DNA of 64,000 bases from Corallium rubrum (Eukaryota; Cnidaria; Anthozoa; Scleralcyonacea; Coralliidae), in contig CAXIUP010000160.1 in assembly GCA_964035015.1 (NCBI GenBank), positions 1 to 64,000 of the forward strand. The letters run 5' to 3'. The position numbers were made by a program, and so were the translations under genes. The notes beneath the pieces were generated by a model. That model was not told the origin of the DNA. It saw nothing but the letters and a program-made list of their open reading frames with translations, and did not search any database. Below, piece by piece: positions 19,882 through 31,100 of the stretch (positions within the stretch are counted from its first letter, which is position 1; every line of letters starts with the position of its first letter).

Positions 19882-21950
19882 GTAAATCACGTGTCAATCC
19901 AAACGACCAATAGCGGATCCGAATCAGCATACTTCAGAAGTCTTATTTGTATGTTTGACGGGTTTACGAACGTGTACCAGAACAACGAATGGAAGATAGA
20001 AAGTTGAGTTTTGCTTCAGGTAATGAACATTTGCGCGCCAACGCGCCATCACAAGACGCCAAGTAATATATGACAATTCGACAGCTGACAGTGGGCTACT
20101 GGTCTGTCGGTATAAATTTGAACCGTTTTTAGAATTCTTGCGGATTGTCTGGTTTCGAAACAATATGTATTTCAGCATTTTAATACATTTTTATGTATGT
20201 ATGTACTGTTGTTTTATACTATAAATACAAGCGCGCGCGGTGCGATGACTGCATATTTACATGCAATACTTTCTCGTGTTCATCTCCGCATCACGTAATC
20301 AAACCATACAAGGTGTTTATACTCTAACAAGACGCCTGCTCAGGCGTTCACTCGGGCTACTGATTTCTGAAAGCTTGGCGTAGCCTATGCGTACTGTAAC
20401 AAGACTATATGGCAATGGCAATGCATAATTGCGTATATTTTGACAAATAGAATTTATGGTCTTGTGTGTCAAAATATGTGAACTGCAGCAGTGCAGGAAG
20501 CGCCGAAGGTTTGCTAATGTACATGTGTTAAAACAACAAGCTAGGTCGTTTTTCTGAAAATTAAACAACGGATCTAATATATTTAGTAGACAAAACCTGT
20601 AGTGTCGGATTCGGCAGATTCAAGCGGTCATTTTGATATAGAATTTATTTAAATTCGGACAAACAGAAAATATTTAAACATGTTTTGAAACACACGTTTT
20701 CAAATGTAATACGACACGCGACACCTACGCGATATCTGGACATGCACTGAACTGTTCAACATATTATTCGGTGATTAATAATAATATTATACTTGCATTT
20801 TGCAGTTGTTGGACTATGAAGCAGCAATGCCAGGGCCAACCCGTTTTGAAATAGCTCGTCATCTTTTACGTACTAGGTCTATCGCGATCGCCGGCGTGTG
20901 AAGTTGTAAACACATGTAACCCTTTGTATTTATTATTTAAAGCATGTTTATGATGAAGACAATTGCCAGCCGCATTACTGATCAATTATAACTCGGTCAC
21001 TTGCAAAAGGTAAAGCTATTCAAACAATCTAACAAGGAAAAAGCCGTTACTAGGTAAACAGTGCGTATATGTTCCTTGATATACTGTGGCCCTTTCTTGT
21101 GTCTCTAGTCCTCAAATCAAACTTCCTAGGTACTGATGTCAACACGTCGCGCATTTTTTCGTGTCTGTAATAAATTCGTTTATTCTGTCTTCCTGGACAA
21201 ACCTTGTCAGCAACATTACTGATAAACTACTCATGAATTCACCAATACCGTCGGAAAACACCTCAATCCAACTCGATCAAAGGTAAAATAACTCGAAAAA
21301 ATCGAGCACACAACATGCCTTACAGTTTCGCAAGGCCTGACGGGATGATGCAATAATGCAATTTTGTAGAACACCCCTCCCCCCCTCTCCCCCCCCCCAA
21401 AAAAAAACAAAATTAAAAAAAAAACAAAAACCCGAAACCTAGACTCGGCCTACCACAGGTAGCCCGAGTAATAATTCCGGAGCGCGTTTCGACTTTGTCG
21501 CCTAAACGACAAGCTTTCCAAGGACGAATAAACAGTGTGACCGCTTGTTTGGCTTCGGATTAAAGATCTTTCTGAAATCTGAATGCCCTTTTAACTATTA
21601 AATGTTTGAAGTGTTTACGTGTTAGGCGCTCGGCCAAGATGTTTTAGCTATAAGTTTACACGCAGAAATCCACCGTGCTTAGCACTGTTTATGTTACATG
21701 TAGACGTATTCAATACTTATTCAAAAAACGCGTTGAACATTGATTTATTGAGACACACCAATGCATATATTACCAGAGTCTAAAACATAGACATATAAAA
21801 CATAAAAATAGCATATTCTTTAACAATGCAATTAGCGTCCGCGTTTCCTTTTTTTTCCACTTTACCTTAGTATTAGGCGTTAGAGAATGCCAGATTGGGG
21901 TTAATCGTTAGAAATTAACGATTATTGTTATTTCTATAGGTGAGACGTAA
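19785..21950. repeat. Repeat family copy 1 (interrupted)
   Basis: GCGGATACTGGTTGCTAAACC, a (GT)n tract at 19848-19876 and TACCAGAACAACGAATGGAAG are repeated in the same orientation from 25.46 kb; the match resumes at ACGACAAGCTTTCCAAGGACG (21.51 kb) through the segment ending near 21.95 kb. Copy 1 carries an extra ~1.2-kb block (about 20312-21500) absent from copy 2, so that block is a later insertion. Non-coding. Confidence 0.7.
20312..21500. mobile_element. Insertion in copy 1, CTCGGGCTAC-ended element
   Basis: Comparison with the uninterrupted copy at 25.98-26.0 kb places the breakpoints near 20312 and 21500. Inside, ACTCGGGCTACTG (about 20350) and GTAGCCCGAGT (about 21460) form inverted ends of the family also seen at 14.68 kb. 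No transposase seen; C-rich and A-rich runs lie at 21370-21430. Confidence 0.5.
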
Positions 21951-22101
21951 GAGCACATATTGAAGGGGAAAAGAAGGCAGAAGGGTGTAGTCAATTTATA
22001 ACGTTTTTGCTCAGACAAGAGTGTTAAACCGTTCGAATCAATATTTCTGAAACTTGAGTTCTAACATTGCACTCGAGCGAAATTAAAGCGGTATAAGTAT
22101 C

Positions 22102-23446
22102 CAATCTCGTTCCCAGACCCTTCTCACGCGGGTCGTGCCCGTCGACCGAAAGCTCTGGGATAATCAATTTCAAATCGAGATTTCATTGGTTGAATAATTG
22201 ACAGTGGCTAGTCTGTATTCCTTGTTCTTTCGAAAGCCTTGAAGGGTTTCAAATTTTATCAGGCGACTGAAACTTGTCAAGAAGCAAACCTCTGGAACCG
22301 CACAGCAGTTGAACAGCAAGTATTCGGTGGCTTTATGCATGGTTTCGAAAGGGAAAGCGGTGAGTACTGCTGAAGTGGCGTGTTGCCGCCCGCGGTGCGG
22401 TATCTTGTCAGTTGTGGAACAAGATGGCTAGTAATTTTAGAACTACATATCGTTGAAGTATACGGTGTACGTATGTTGTTAGATATTAAATGAGCTTTCA
22501 TTTGATGTATAGTTCAAGACTCTGCGTCCAAAATGTGCGAACCACTGTTTGAAATAATATTACAAGTGTTACAGAATTTTAGATTTCTTTTGAAATATTT
22601 AACGCACAACAATATATATCATACAGAAGCTATTGAAAAATTCTGTTCGGGGTGGAAATTTCAAGCTTAGTTAAGCGGGAAATATTTAAAAAAATGGAAA
22701 AACGTCTGTCGTTTTGGTTCATTGCGTCGATTTCCTGTATATTTGTAATGAAATATTATTTTGGAACAGTGGTTCGCACATTTTGGACAGTATAACAAGT
22801 TTCATAAAACGCAAGAATCTTGAACTCTACATCAAATGAAAGCTCATTCAACATATAACAACATACGTACACAATATATTTCAACGATGCGTAGTTCTGA
22901 AATTACGTCATCTTGTTCCACAAATTACAAGATAATAATATGCTGTCTAGTCACTTCGGCTACGACAAGTTTGCTACTCACCGCTTTCTCTCTTGGAACC
23001 GTTGAAAAGCCGTCGATTACTTGCTGTTTAAAAGGCTGTTTAGTTCTTGACAAGTTTATCCGCTGGTAAATACGCGATTTGCCATAACCAGTGAGAAGAA
23101 CACACAAGGGTGTCTTTTTGTTCGACAACAATCGTCTTCAGCGCTTCGAACTGCTTTTCTTTGATGGGTAATCCATCTTAATTTGTTTCTCGCAGTGCAT
23201 ACTTCAATGCAGCATTAAATAAATCAACGTTTTTCGAGGCCATAACAAATAAATCTAAGATACCGACAACATCGATTACTCTTGAAAACCGCAGTATTAT
23301 ATAAAATGTAAATATTTCATTGAAGAAGTCTTCTCACGCATGCTCAGTTGCGACGGAAGCTAAATTTTGGCAAGAGACGATAGATTATCCCAGAGCTTTC
23401 GGTCGACGGCCACGGCCCGCGTGAGAAGGGTCTGGGAACGAGATTG
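22102..23446. mobile_element. Foldback DNA transposon with ~10-bp target duplication
   Basis: Terminal inverted repeats start CAATCTCGTTCCCAGACC and end GGTCTGGGAACGAGATTG and continue for about 65 bp (CTTCTCACGCGGG..., TCGACCGAAAGCTCTGGGAT). TATAAGTATC flanks both sides (22092-22101 and 23447-23456), a target duplication of about 10 bp, as in Mutator-like elements. The interior is itself a long imperfect palindrome: 22.29-22.56 kb and 22.77-23.05 kb are inverted copies. It carries a RecQ-like helicase fragment in its right arm. Confidence 0.8.
22925..23200 (-). pseudogene. RecQ-like helicase fragment inside the foldback element
   Basis: Read on the minus strand through a frameshift: IKEKQFEALKTIVVEQKDTL, then VLLTGYGKSRIYQ and INLSRTKQPFKQQ. 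This is the Q-motif and Walker A (TGYGKS) region of a RecQ/DEAD-type helicase. The fragment is too short and broken to be functional. It is probably cargo from an autonomous helicase-bearing relative, as for the fragment at 13.2-13.34 kb. Confidence 0.6.
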
Positions 23447-23456
23447 TATAAGTATC

Positions 23457-24783
23457 ATATTTTTTTATGCGATTATAGGGACCGCGTTTCATGTTTTAAC
23501 TAATGTTTCAAGTGTACTGTTGACATGTTAGGCCCTCGGGCAAGATGTCTTAGCTATGTCTGATTGTCTGTATATACGCAGAAATCAACTGTACTTGGTA
23601 CTGCTTGAGTTACATGTAGGCGTATAAAATACTTAATAAAAAAGCGCGTTGATCATTGTTGAGAGAATAATCTCATTCATTACTAGAATCCTTGGACCAA
23701 TCAATTCATGTGTTACCAGTGTCTAAGTCTAACGTAGTAAAGATTAGAACGAAAGCGATATATTATCAAATTCTTTTAACAATGCGATTAGCAATCGGGT
23801 TTCCTGTTTTTCCCAATTTAGCTATAAAGTTGCCATTTTGAGATCAGAGTTAAGATTAGGGTTGGGGCCGGGCCGGGCTTGGCTTGGGTTAGGGATTGGG
23901 TTGGAGTTTAAGTAAGGGCTAGAATTAAGCATTATTGTTAAGTTATTAAGGGCATTTAAAAATTAATAATTACTGTCGATTCTAGATGATACGTGAGAGC
24001 ATATATACTGATATGTCGCAAGGTTATCAAGCATTTTCGTATGTTTTAGTGAAGAATTTACGTTGTTCAATCATTATCTGTAGGCCAAATAATACCAGTA
24101 ATACAATCTGTTTGTCTCTGACTATGTCTGCCACCAGGATATCTCACAAAATACTCGTCAGGTTTCGTGAAAGTTTGTGGAAAGATCGAACATAGACCAT
24201 GGAGCAACCCTTTCAATTTTAGTTGAAATTTGGATGAGAATTTGATAAAAATCTGACCACAAGATTCTCCGTGTTGATTGCGCTCATTATCCTTATTTTA
24301 TGCAAACATTTTTGCATACTTTTGATACGAATGCAATCAAGCATTCTATTCATTCATACATGTGTAAGACTTGTTAGCTAGCCTGGCTATTGGGATGTCT
24401 AGTCTTCTTTTTAAACATCTCTAATAACCCTCTGGTGAAGGTATATGCAGTCTCTGATTGCCCTCTTCTATTTATACTATTTTAGATCAGAGAAGAAAGA
24501 ATATGCACTAAAATTGATAGAAGGAACAGGAATCTCTATGTCAGCCTGCCGAGAGATAGCTGTAGGTTATTATATTATATTATCAAAATCGCTTTTTAAC
24601 TGATTTTTTTAGTATAACCAAGGGCCAATTAATTCTGAATAAAATGTACATACACTGTAATCACATCTCGATTAATGAAACATCATTTTAATAGTTTTAT
24701 TTTTATGTTATATTGTATTTTAATTTTTATAAAAATATTTTCTTTATATTTTAATGAATTTTTAATTTTTAACTTTTCTTCTT
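23457..24783. repeat. Diverged third copy of the 21.5-21.9 kb repeat, then AT-rich sequence
   Basis: From about 23500 to 23840 sequence such as AGGCCCTCGGGCAAGATGTCTTAGC, GCGCGTTGATCATTG and GTGTTACCAGTGTCTAA matches the 21.6-21.85 and 26.1-27.25 kb copies with clear divergence. The rest, to the hexamer tract, has no gene. Confidence 0.5.
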
Positions 24784-25459
24784 GTTTGTTTTTGTTTTTG
24801 TTTTTGTTTTTGTTTTTGTTTTTGTTTTTGTTTTTGTTTTTTTTTTTGTTGTTGTTTTTGTTTTTGTTTTTGTTTTTGTTTTTGTTTTTGTTTTTGTTTT
24901 TGTTTTTGTTTTTGTTTTTGTTTTTGTTTTTGTTTTTGTTTTTGTTTTTGTTTTTGTTTTTGTTTTTGTTTTTGTTTTTGTTTTTGTTTTTGTTTTTGTT
25001 TTTGTTTTTGTTTTTGTTTTTGTTTTTGTTTTTGTTTTTGTTTTTGTTTTTGTTTTTGTTTTTGTTTTTGTTTTTGTTTTTGTTTTTGTTTTTGTTTTTG
25101 TTTTTGTTTTTGTTTTTGTTTTTGTTTTTGTTTTTGTTTTTGTTTTTGTTTTTGTTTTTGTTTTTGTTTTTGTTTTTGTTTTTGTTTTTGTTTTTGTTTT
25201 TGTTTTTGTTTTTGTTTTTGTTTTTGTTTTTGTTTTTGTTTTTGTTTTTGTTTTTGTTTTTGTTTTTGTTTTTGTTTTTGTTTTTGTTTTTGTTTTTGTT
25301 TTTGTTTTTGTTTTTGTTTTTGTTTTTGTTTTTGTTTTTGTTTTTGTTTTTGTTTTTGTTTTTGTTTTTGTTTTTGTTTTTGTTTTTGTTTTTGTTTTTG
25401 TTTTTGTTTTTGTTTTTGTTTTTGTTTTTGTTTTTGTTTTTGTTTTTGTTTTTGTTTTT
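24784..25459. repeat. (TTTTTG)n hexamer tract, ~680 bp
   Basis: More than 100 almost perfect TTTTTG units with one early interruption (24838-24858). Long Phe/Leu/Val open frames arise from the tract and are not genes. Confidence 0.98.
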
Positions 25460-25504
25460 TCGGATACTGGTTGCTAAACCGTATCCACTATGTCATGAGC
25501 GCGG

Positions 25505-25561
<57 letters not shown>

Positions 25562-26222
25562 TGTGTGTGTGTGTATGTTTTCGTCAATCACGTGATCAAC
25601 AAACGACCAATAGTGAATCAGCATACTTCAGAAGTCTTATTTGTATGCCCAAAGAGTTTACGAATGTGTACCAGAACAACGAATGGAAGATAGAAAGTTG
25701 AGTTTTGCCTTAGGTAATAAATATTTGCGCGCTATCACAAGACGCCAAGAAATATATGTCAAGTCGACAGCAGACAGTGGGCTACTGGTCTGTCGGTATC
25801 AATTTGAATGGTTTTGAGAATTTTTGCCGATTGCCTGGTTTCGAAACAATATGTATTTCAGCATTTTAATACATTTTTATGTATGTATGTATGTACTGTT
25901 GTGTTATACTATAAATACAAGCGCGCGGTGACTGCATATTTACATGCAATACTTTCTCGTGTTCAATACAGCATCACGTAATAAAACCATACGAGGCTTG
26001 CCTAACGACAAGCTTTCAAGGACGAAGAAACAGTGTGAGCGCTTGTTTGGCTTCGGATTAAAGATCTTTCTGAAATCTGAATGCCCTTTTAACTATTAAA
26101 TGTTTCAAGTGTTTACGTGTTCGGTGCTCGGCCAAGATGTTTTAGCTACATGTATAAGCCTTACACGCAGAAATCCATCGTGCTTGGCACTGTTTACGTT
26201 ACATGAGACGTATTCAATACTT

Positions 26223-27113
26223 ATGCACCGATCAATTTATACTGTTAGCATCTCCCCGGGCATAACCCGGGCATTTGACACCCTTCCCTATCCCGGGAGT
26301 TTGAAATTTGACCTTTTAAACCGCTGTAGGGGTAGGGCATTTGACACGAGACCGCGGAAGGTCCGGGACTAAATTTTCTCGATCGCACGCGTACTAAATT
26401 TTCTTAATCGCGCCATGGAGTTCACTTTAAAAGATTTTAAAGGCCAAGACAACAGCTACGTGGCAGACACAGACGATGTGGAGATGTGGCTGCAGCATCT
26501 TCAGAAGAAGAAAGCCACAAGAGAGAAAGCAGTCCTGAAGGCCAAAGAAACTCGCCGAAGGAAGAAAGAAACAACTATGCTTGATTCAACCAGGCATTGA
26601 TTCCCGTTGCCATAGGGACATTGTTATTTTTGGATGTTTTTATTTTGAATCAAATGTTTCATATATATTGGTGTTTTCTATACAAGGTGATTTAAATGTT
26701 GATAGTTGCAGCATGAAACAGTTTACATTCATCGTTTATTAGGCCAACAAAGTACCATGGAGAACTGTTGTTTATATTAACTTAATATTTAAAGTTTATC
26801 TATTATGACACTGCAACCTACGTTTTAGGGAACTTTAACATTTTCTTTAATATAGCATCAAGTATAGTATTTTAATACACACTTTATTATATTAAAATGT
26901 TGAAATTGCTTCAAAATTCAGTGCGAACTGACAGAATTACAGTCAGAATGACCCGGGGGTTGGGGCATTTGACCACCAATTTGCCTTATATGTGGGGGCA
27001 TTTGAACAGGTATTTTGGCCTGGGGGTGGGAAATTTGACCGCAAAATATCGAAAAGTTCAAATGCCCGGGGTATTCCCGGGTGGATGTTAACAGTACAAA
27101 TTGATTGACGCAT
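26223..27113. mobile_element. CCCGGG-ended insertion in copy 2
   Basis: Ends are imperfect inverted repeats: ATCAATTTATACTGTTAGCATC...CCCGGGCATTTGA and TCAAATGCCCGGGG...GATGTTAACAGTACAAATTGAT. Comparison with copy 1 (TACTTATTCAAAAAACGCG) gives the empty site, so the limits are known to a few bases. It contains one small open frame and no transposase. Confidence 0.65.
26415..26600 (+). CDS. Small 61-aa ORF inside the insertion, unassigned
   Basis: Starts in a CGCCATGG context. The N-terminal half is acidic and aromatic (DFKGQDNSYVADTDDVEMWL) and the C-terminal half is a Lys/Arg/Glu helix (KKKATREKAVLKAKETRRRK). Its codon use and context look more gene-like than the surrounding repeat. It may be a captured host exon or a remnant; no domain recognised. 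Confidence 0.35.
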   Translation: MEFTLKDFKGQDNSYVADTDDVEMWLQHLQKKKATREKAVLKAKETRRRKKETTMLDSTRH

Positions 27114-27400
27114 TATTAAAAAAACGCGTTGAACATTCATTTATTGAGACGCATCAATACATGTGTTACCAGAGTCTAAATCATAGACATATAAAACATA
27201 AAAATATCATATTCTTTAACAATGCGATTAGCGTCCACGTTTCCTGTTTTTGCCGATTTACTTGTACCTAAACGTGAGTTCAAACATTTTAGTGTTAGGG
27301 GTTAGAGATTAGGGTTAATCGTTAGAAATTAACGATTATTGTTAAATACATGTTGAAGGGAATCAATATTTCTGAAACCTCAGAATAGCCTTTGAATTAA

Positions 27401-27623
27401 TGTTTGAAGTGTTAACATGGTATGCGCTGGGCAGAGATGTTCAACTATAATTAACAAGCGGACATTTTCAGGCTGTGTTTTGCGCTGGCGCTATCTAAAG
27501 CTTATCAAAAATACGTGTTGCATGATCATGGTACACTCGAGAGAAAAATTATAGCGATATAAGTAAGTAGATACCCCCCCTCCCCCCATATAGGGACCAA
27601 AGGGATGCCGTCTCATTAATGTT
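27401..27623. other. Unassigned
   Basis: No gene; a short C-rich run near 27577-27588. Confidence 0.3.
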
Positions 27624-27840
27624 CACCGTGACTCACGCACCGTGACTCACGCACCGTGACTCACGCACCGTGACTCACGCACCGTGACTCACGCACCGTG
27701 ACTCACGCACCGTGACTCACGCACCGTGACTCACGCACCGTGACTCACGCACCGTGACTCACGCACCGTGACTCACGCACCGTGACTCACGCACCGTGAC
27801 TCACGCATGACTCACACACCGTGACTCACGCATGACGAAC
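27624..27840. repeat. 14-bp array ACCGTGACTCACGC (TGACTCA in every unit)
   Basis: About 13 perfect tandem units followed by degenerate copies (GCATGACTCACACACC, GCATGACGAACGC). Each unit contains TGACTCA, the consensus AP-1/bZIP site, inside the palindrome GTGACTCAC. The array ends about 190 bp upstream of the gene at 28033. Confidence 0.85.
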
Positions 27841-28032
27841 GCATGACGAACGCCTGTGACATGATTGGGCAAGATTGGGATAACTAGTGCGCATGAAGTT
27901 AAATAAGCTCGGACATTACGATGTTAGGATTACACTTGATCTGGTCGGCTAAGTTCGTTGGATGAATCTATACTTGTTCGAGACTTTAGAGAAAGATTGG
28001 AACGTTTGTTGAAAGCCGTTTAGAACTGAGAC

Positions 28033-28515
28033 ATGAATACTCGACGATCTAGAAACCGTAAATGTGAAACCTGGGGAAATAAAGTACATGTCGACGAAGT
28101 GTTCGTTGTCGAATACCAAAAGCTGTTTTCATTGATAGAGACCATATACACAGACGCCATTGCCACTGAAATCGAGAAATTATGCGAAGAAAACTGTTGT
28201 GGTTGTAAGATTGATCACCCCAGTCAGCGCCAGCATGATTGCCTCATGATGACCGAGGAAGAAAGATGGGAATTGTACCGCAAAGATGCCATTGCATTTG
28301 TAAACGATAAACGATTGATTTGGGACGAGTTTATTGAAGCGACAAGAGTACTGAAGATCATGTGTCATAAAGACGCTCTTGAACGTTTAAGACATTTAGA
28401 AAACACGTCAGAGTCCATGTTGTATGCACTGTGGCAATTGTATAGTAATGCGGATAATCCAGAAAGGAAATGTATTCTAGGATATCTTTCTTATTGGAGA
28501 GAAAGTAATAAATGA
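28033..28515 (+). CDS. 160-aa protein of a second Polinton-like family, unknown function
   Basis: Intact frame, unlike most genes here. No known domain recognised. The N-terminus is basic (RRSRNRKCE), followed by a helical region (YQKLFSLIETIYTDAIATEI), a Cys/His cluster (CEENCCGCKID, then RQHDCLM), TEEERWELYRKDA and further helices. The Cys/His spacing suggests a small metal-binding site. A broken relative lies at 56.25-56.71 kb on the minus strand, and flanking sequence (28.55-28.88 kb) recurs at 60.1-60.8 kb beside Polinton-type integrase and ATPase genes, so I assign it to that element family by context. Confidence 0.6.
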   Translation: MNTRRSRNRKCETWGNKVHVDEVFVVEYQKLFSLIETIYTDAIATEIEKLCEENCCGCKIDHPSQRQHDCLMMTEEERWELYRKDAIAFVNDKRLIWDEFIEATRVLKIMCHKDALERLRHLENTSESMLYALWQLYSNADNPERKCILGYLSYWRESNK

Positions 28516-28554
28516 TTTTCTTGTATAAATGCTGTGTTTTGTCTTAATATGGCT

Positions 28555-28883
28555 AATAATTGTAGATTTCAAAGCAAAGCTTCGTTTATAAGCGAGGAAA
28601 TCGTAGGAAGATAGAATGAAGAATCACTTCGAGAAGTCATGAAAAGAACGATTTAAAGTGTCGAAATATAAAGGCAAAGCGATTTATTACTTTGAAAGCG
28701 TTGCTATGCTTTCTGTTACTAAGTGTGATATTTGAATATTTATCCTCAGTGCACGTGCAGGAGACAAAAGAGGAACTCATTAGGGGTCATTAAGGGGATT
28801 AAGCGCCTGGGCAAGTCTAGTCGAGAAGGTCATTAACAGTGTTACCATAGAGAAACCGCGTCGCGTCCTTCAATGTTAATAAC
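28555..28883. mobile_element. Relic of the second Polinton-like family
   Basis: TTTATAAGCGAGGAAATCGTAGGAAGAT, TCACTTCGAGAAGT and AGCGATTTATTACTTTGA match 60.1-60.43 kb; TATTTATCCTCAGTGCACGTGCAGGAGACAAAAGAG and TTACCATAGAGAAACCGCGTCGCG match 60.5-60.8 kb. It continues at 30.95 kb after the LINE. Confidence 0.65.
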
Positions 28884-30950
28884 CCAAAACAGCTCTGGAA
28901 AATTTTAAAAAGTGTTTTACCTACAAAAAGTACTCACCCTCCCATGATTCTTAAGGTTGACAATACAAGATACGAAAAGCCGGATGAAGTCAGTAATATT
29001 TTTAATGATTTCTTTGTGAATATAGCTGTTAGGACTTGTCAGACGCAACCTGGCAATCAAAGCTTTAAACCCTTAATGTCTGACACAGTTATACCTCAAT
29101 TTTCTATTCCACTACTTACAATCAATGAGGTACGTAAATTGTTAAGTGAATTAGATTCAACTAAAGCGACTGGTCTTGATGGTATTCCGGCACTTTTTAT
29201 TAAGATCTCAGCGCCATCAATTGCCAACATTGTATTAAAACTATGCAATCTCAGTATAAGTACTGGTATTTTTCCATTAGAGTGGAAAAAAGCCAAAGTA
29301 TTATCCATTTATAAAGAAGGGGATGCAATGGAAAGAGGAAATTTTAGACCTATTTCTATTCTGGTGATTCTTTCCAAAATATTAGAAAGGCATGTCTTTC
29401 AGGCATACATGTCACATTTATTAATTAATAATATCCTCTGTAATCAACAACACGGATTTAGGGCTCATCACTCCTGTGAGACATCACTTTGTATGATTTA
29501 TGAATTCTTAGTCACCGCGATTGATAGTGGCAAGATCAATGGTATGATATTGTTAGACTTTTCCAAGACCTTTGATCTCGTTGATCACTCGAATTTGCTC
29601 TTAAAAATAAAATAAAATCGTATGGCATTACATTGTTAGCTTTAAAATGGTTTACCTCATATTTGACAGGTCGGTCTCAACAAGTTGAAATAAAGGGTTG
29701 TCTATCTAACTCACTTCCAATTAAATCAGGAATACCACAGGGTTCTATCTTGGGGCCATTGCTGTTTCTTCTTTTTATAAATGACTTGCCAATGTCAATT
29801 GTGAATTCGGATCTGTTTCTGTTCGCTGATGATTCAACTTTACTTACACACGGCTATAACGCAAATGACATCAGATATAATCTCAATAATGATCTGCGCT
29901 GTGCATCCGAGTGGGCTAGTATGAATAATATGTCTCTTAATAATAAAACAACTAAATCCATGAAAGTCTACTCTAATCGTAAATTCTCAGATCTAGATCC
30001 TCTTACAATTGTATATAACTCTGATGAAATTACACATGGCAAACTATTAGGAATCACCTTTGATAGTAATCTAAAATGGGATAATCAAATTGACATTGTT
30101 CATAATATAGTCACTTCAAGGCTATACTTATTCAAACGTATTCGAGATTGCCTATCTACAAGTTCAAGAACTAAATTCTACTATGCTTTGATACATCCAC
30201 ATTTTTTATATTGTTGTACGATATGGGGCAATGCGCGGATGGAGTTAATCAATGATCTTTTAAAACTACAAAAACGAGCAGCTCGTTTGATTCTGAATGT
30301 AGGCATTGAGACTCCCTCTGTCGCCTTGTTCCGTAAATTAAAATGGATTCCTATCCAAAATCTTATTAAAATGAGAAAGTTACTACTCGTGTTCAACTGT
30401 TTGCGAACGTCAATGCCTGTTGAAGTTCGTAACATTTTCCCGAGATGCACATAAAGTTGATACGAGATCATCTTCCACTGATTTAAAACTACCGAAAGTA
30501 AAGTCTGAATTAGCCAAATCAAAACTCTCATACAGTGGAGCAATGCTTTTTAATTCATTGCCTACTGAGTTGAAAAATATTAATGATTTCACTGTAATAT
30601 CCTACAAATCTAAATTGAAACAATTTTTCCTCCAACTGAATTATAAAGTTGACCATTTAGAACAATTTTCATGTTCTTGTTGCAAACATCTTGTTGAATG
30701 TACCTGTTACTCTTAGGTTTTTTTAAATTGTATTTAGTTAGTTGTAGAGTAGGAATGTTCAATAGCATGCATGCATTAATGCATGCATGTTGTTGAACAT
30801 TCTTATTTTTATTATTTGTTAAAATATTTATTTATTTACCGCCTTTCCTTATATTTAGTTAGAGGGCCATTAGGAAGAATACTCACTTGAGTAATAATGT
30901 TATTTACCCTCATGAAATAAAGTTTATTATTATTATTATTATTATTCGTC
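28884..30950 (+). pseudogene. LINE reverse transcriptase, inserted in the Polinton relic
   Basis: 5'-truncated CR1/L2/Jockey-type LINE. The N-terminal part reads STKATGLDGIPALFIK and FRPISILVILSKILERHV; then LLDFSKTFDLVDHSN, GIPQGSILGPLLFLLFINDL, FADDSTLLT, LLGITFDSNLKWDNQ and LKLQKRAARLILN. A 5-bp duplication near 29612 and one extra C near 30440 split the reading into three frames. The tail LSYSGAMLFNSLPTEL ends at 30716. The 3' UTR carries a foldback (GAATGTTCAA...GCATGCATGCATTAATGC...TTGAACATTC) and ends in (ATT)n. It is a relative of the 13.3-14.6 kb LINE. Confidence 0.9.
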
Positions 30951-31100
30951 TCAGGCTCCTTAGAGAGCCTCTTAACCATAGCTTTTATCCAACCCCGCAA
31001 CCCTAATTCTTAACCCCCCCGTGTAATAAATACGTCATTCCCGATAGCTCTCCGACTGATTTCCGAAGTTCCGAATTTTTGACAAACGGTGTCCTTCACG
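30951..31100. mobile_element. Polinton relic, continuation after the LINE
   Basis: TTCGTCTCAGGCTCCTT is followed by C-rich AACCCTAAT-type sequence, TACGTCAT and CGATAGCTCTCCGACTGATTTCCGAAGTT. The same phrases occur at 59.61-59.73 kb and 60.62-60.66 kb. Confidence 0.6.

Larger units (their letters stand above)
25460..27400. repeat. Repeat family copy 2 (interrupted)
   Basis: Same-orientation copy of 19.79-21.95 kb, starting CGGATACTGGTTGCTAAACC, with a longer (GT)n tract at 25506-25574. It lacks the copy-1 insertion but has its own ~0.89-kb insertion at 26223-27113. The match continues from AAAAAACGCGTTGAACATTC to TTAACGATTATTGTTA. Non-coding. Confidence 0.7.

Noticed and set aside
14684..21472. 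A single ~6.8-kb element between the CTCGGGCTACC ends
   Set aside because: The interval crosses other inverted pairs, and the right end is better explained as part of a ~1.2-kb insertion with its own left end at about 20.35 kb.
24675..25595. 306-aa and 231-aa Phe/Leu/Val-rich ORFs
   Set aside because: Direct translation of the (TTTTTG)n tract running into a (GT)n tract.
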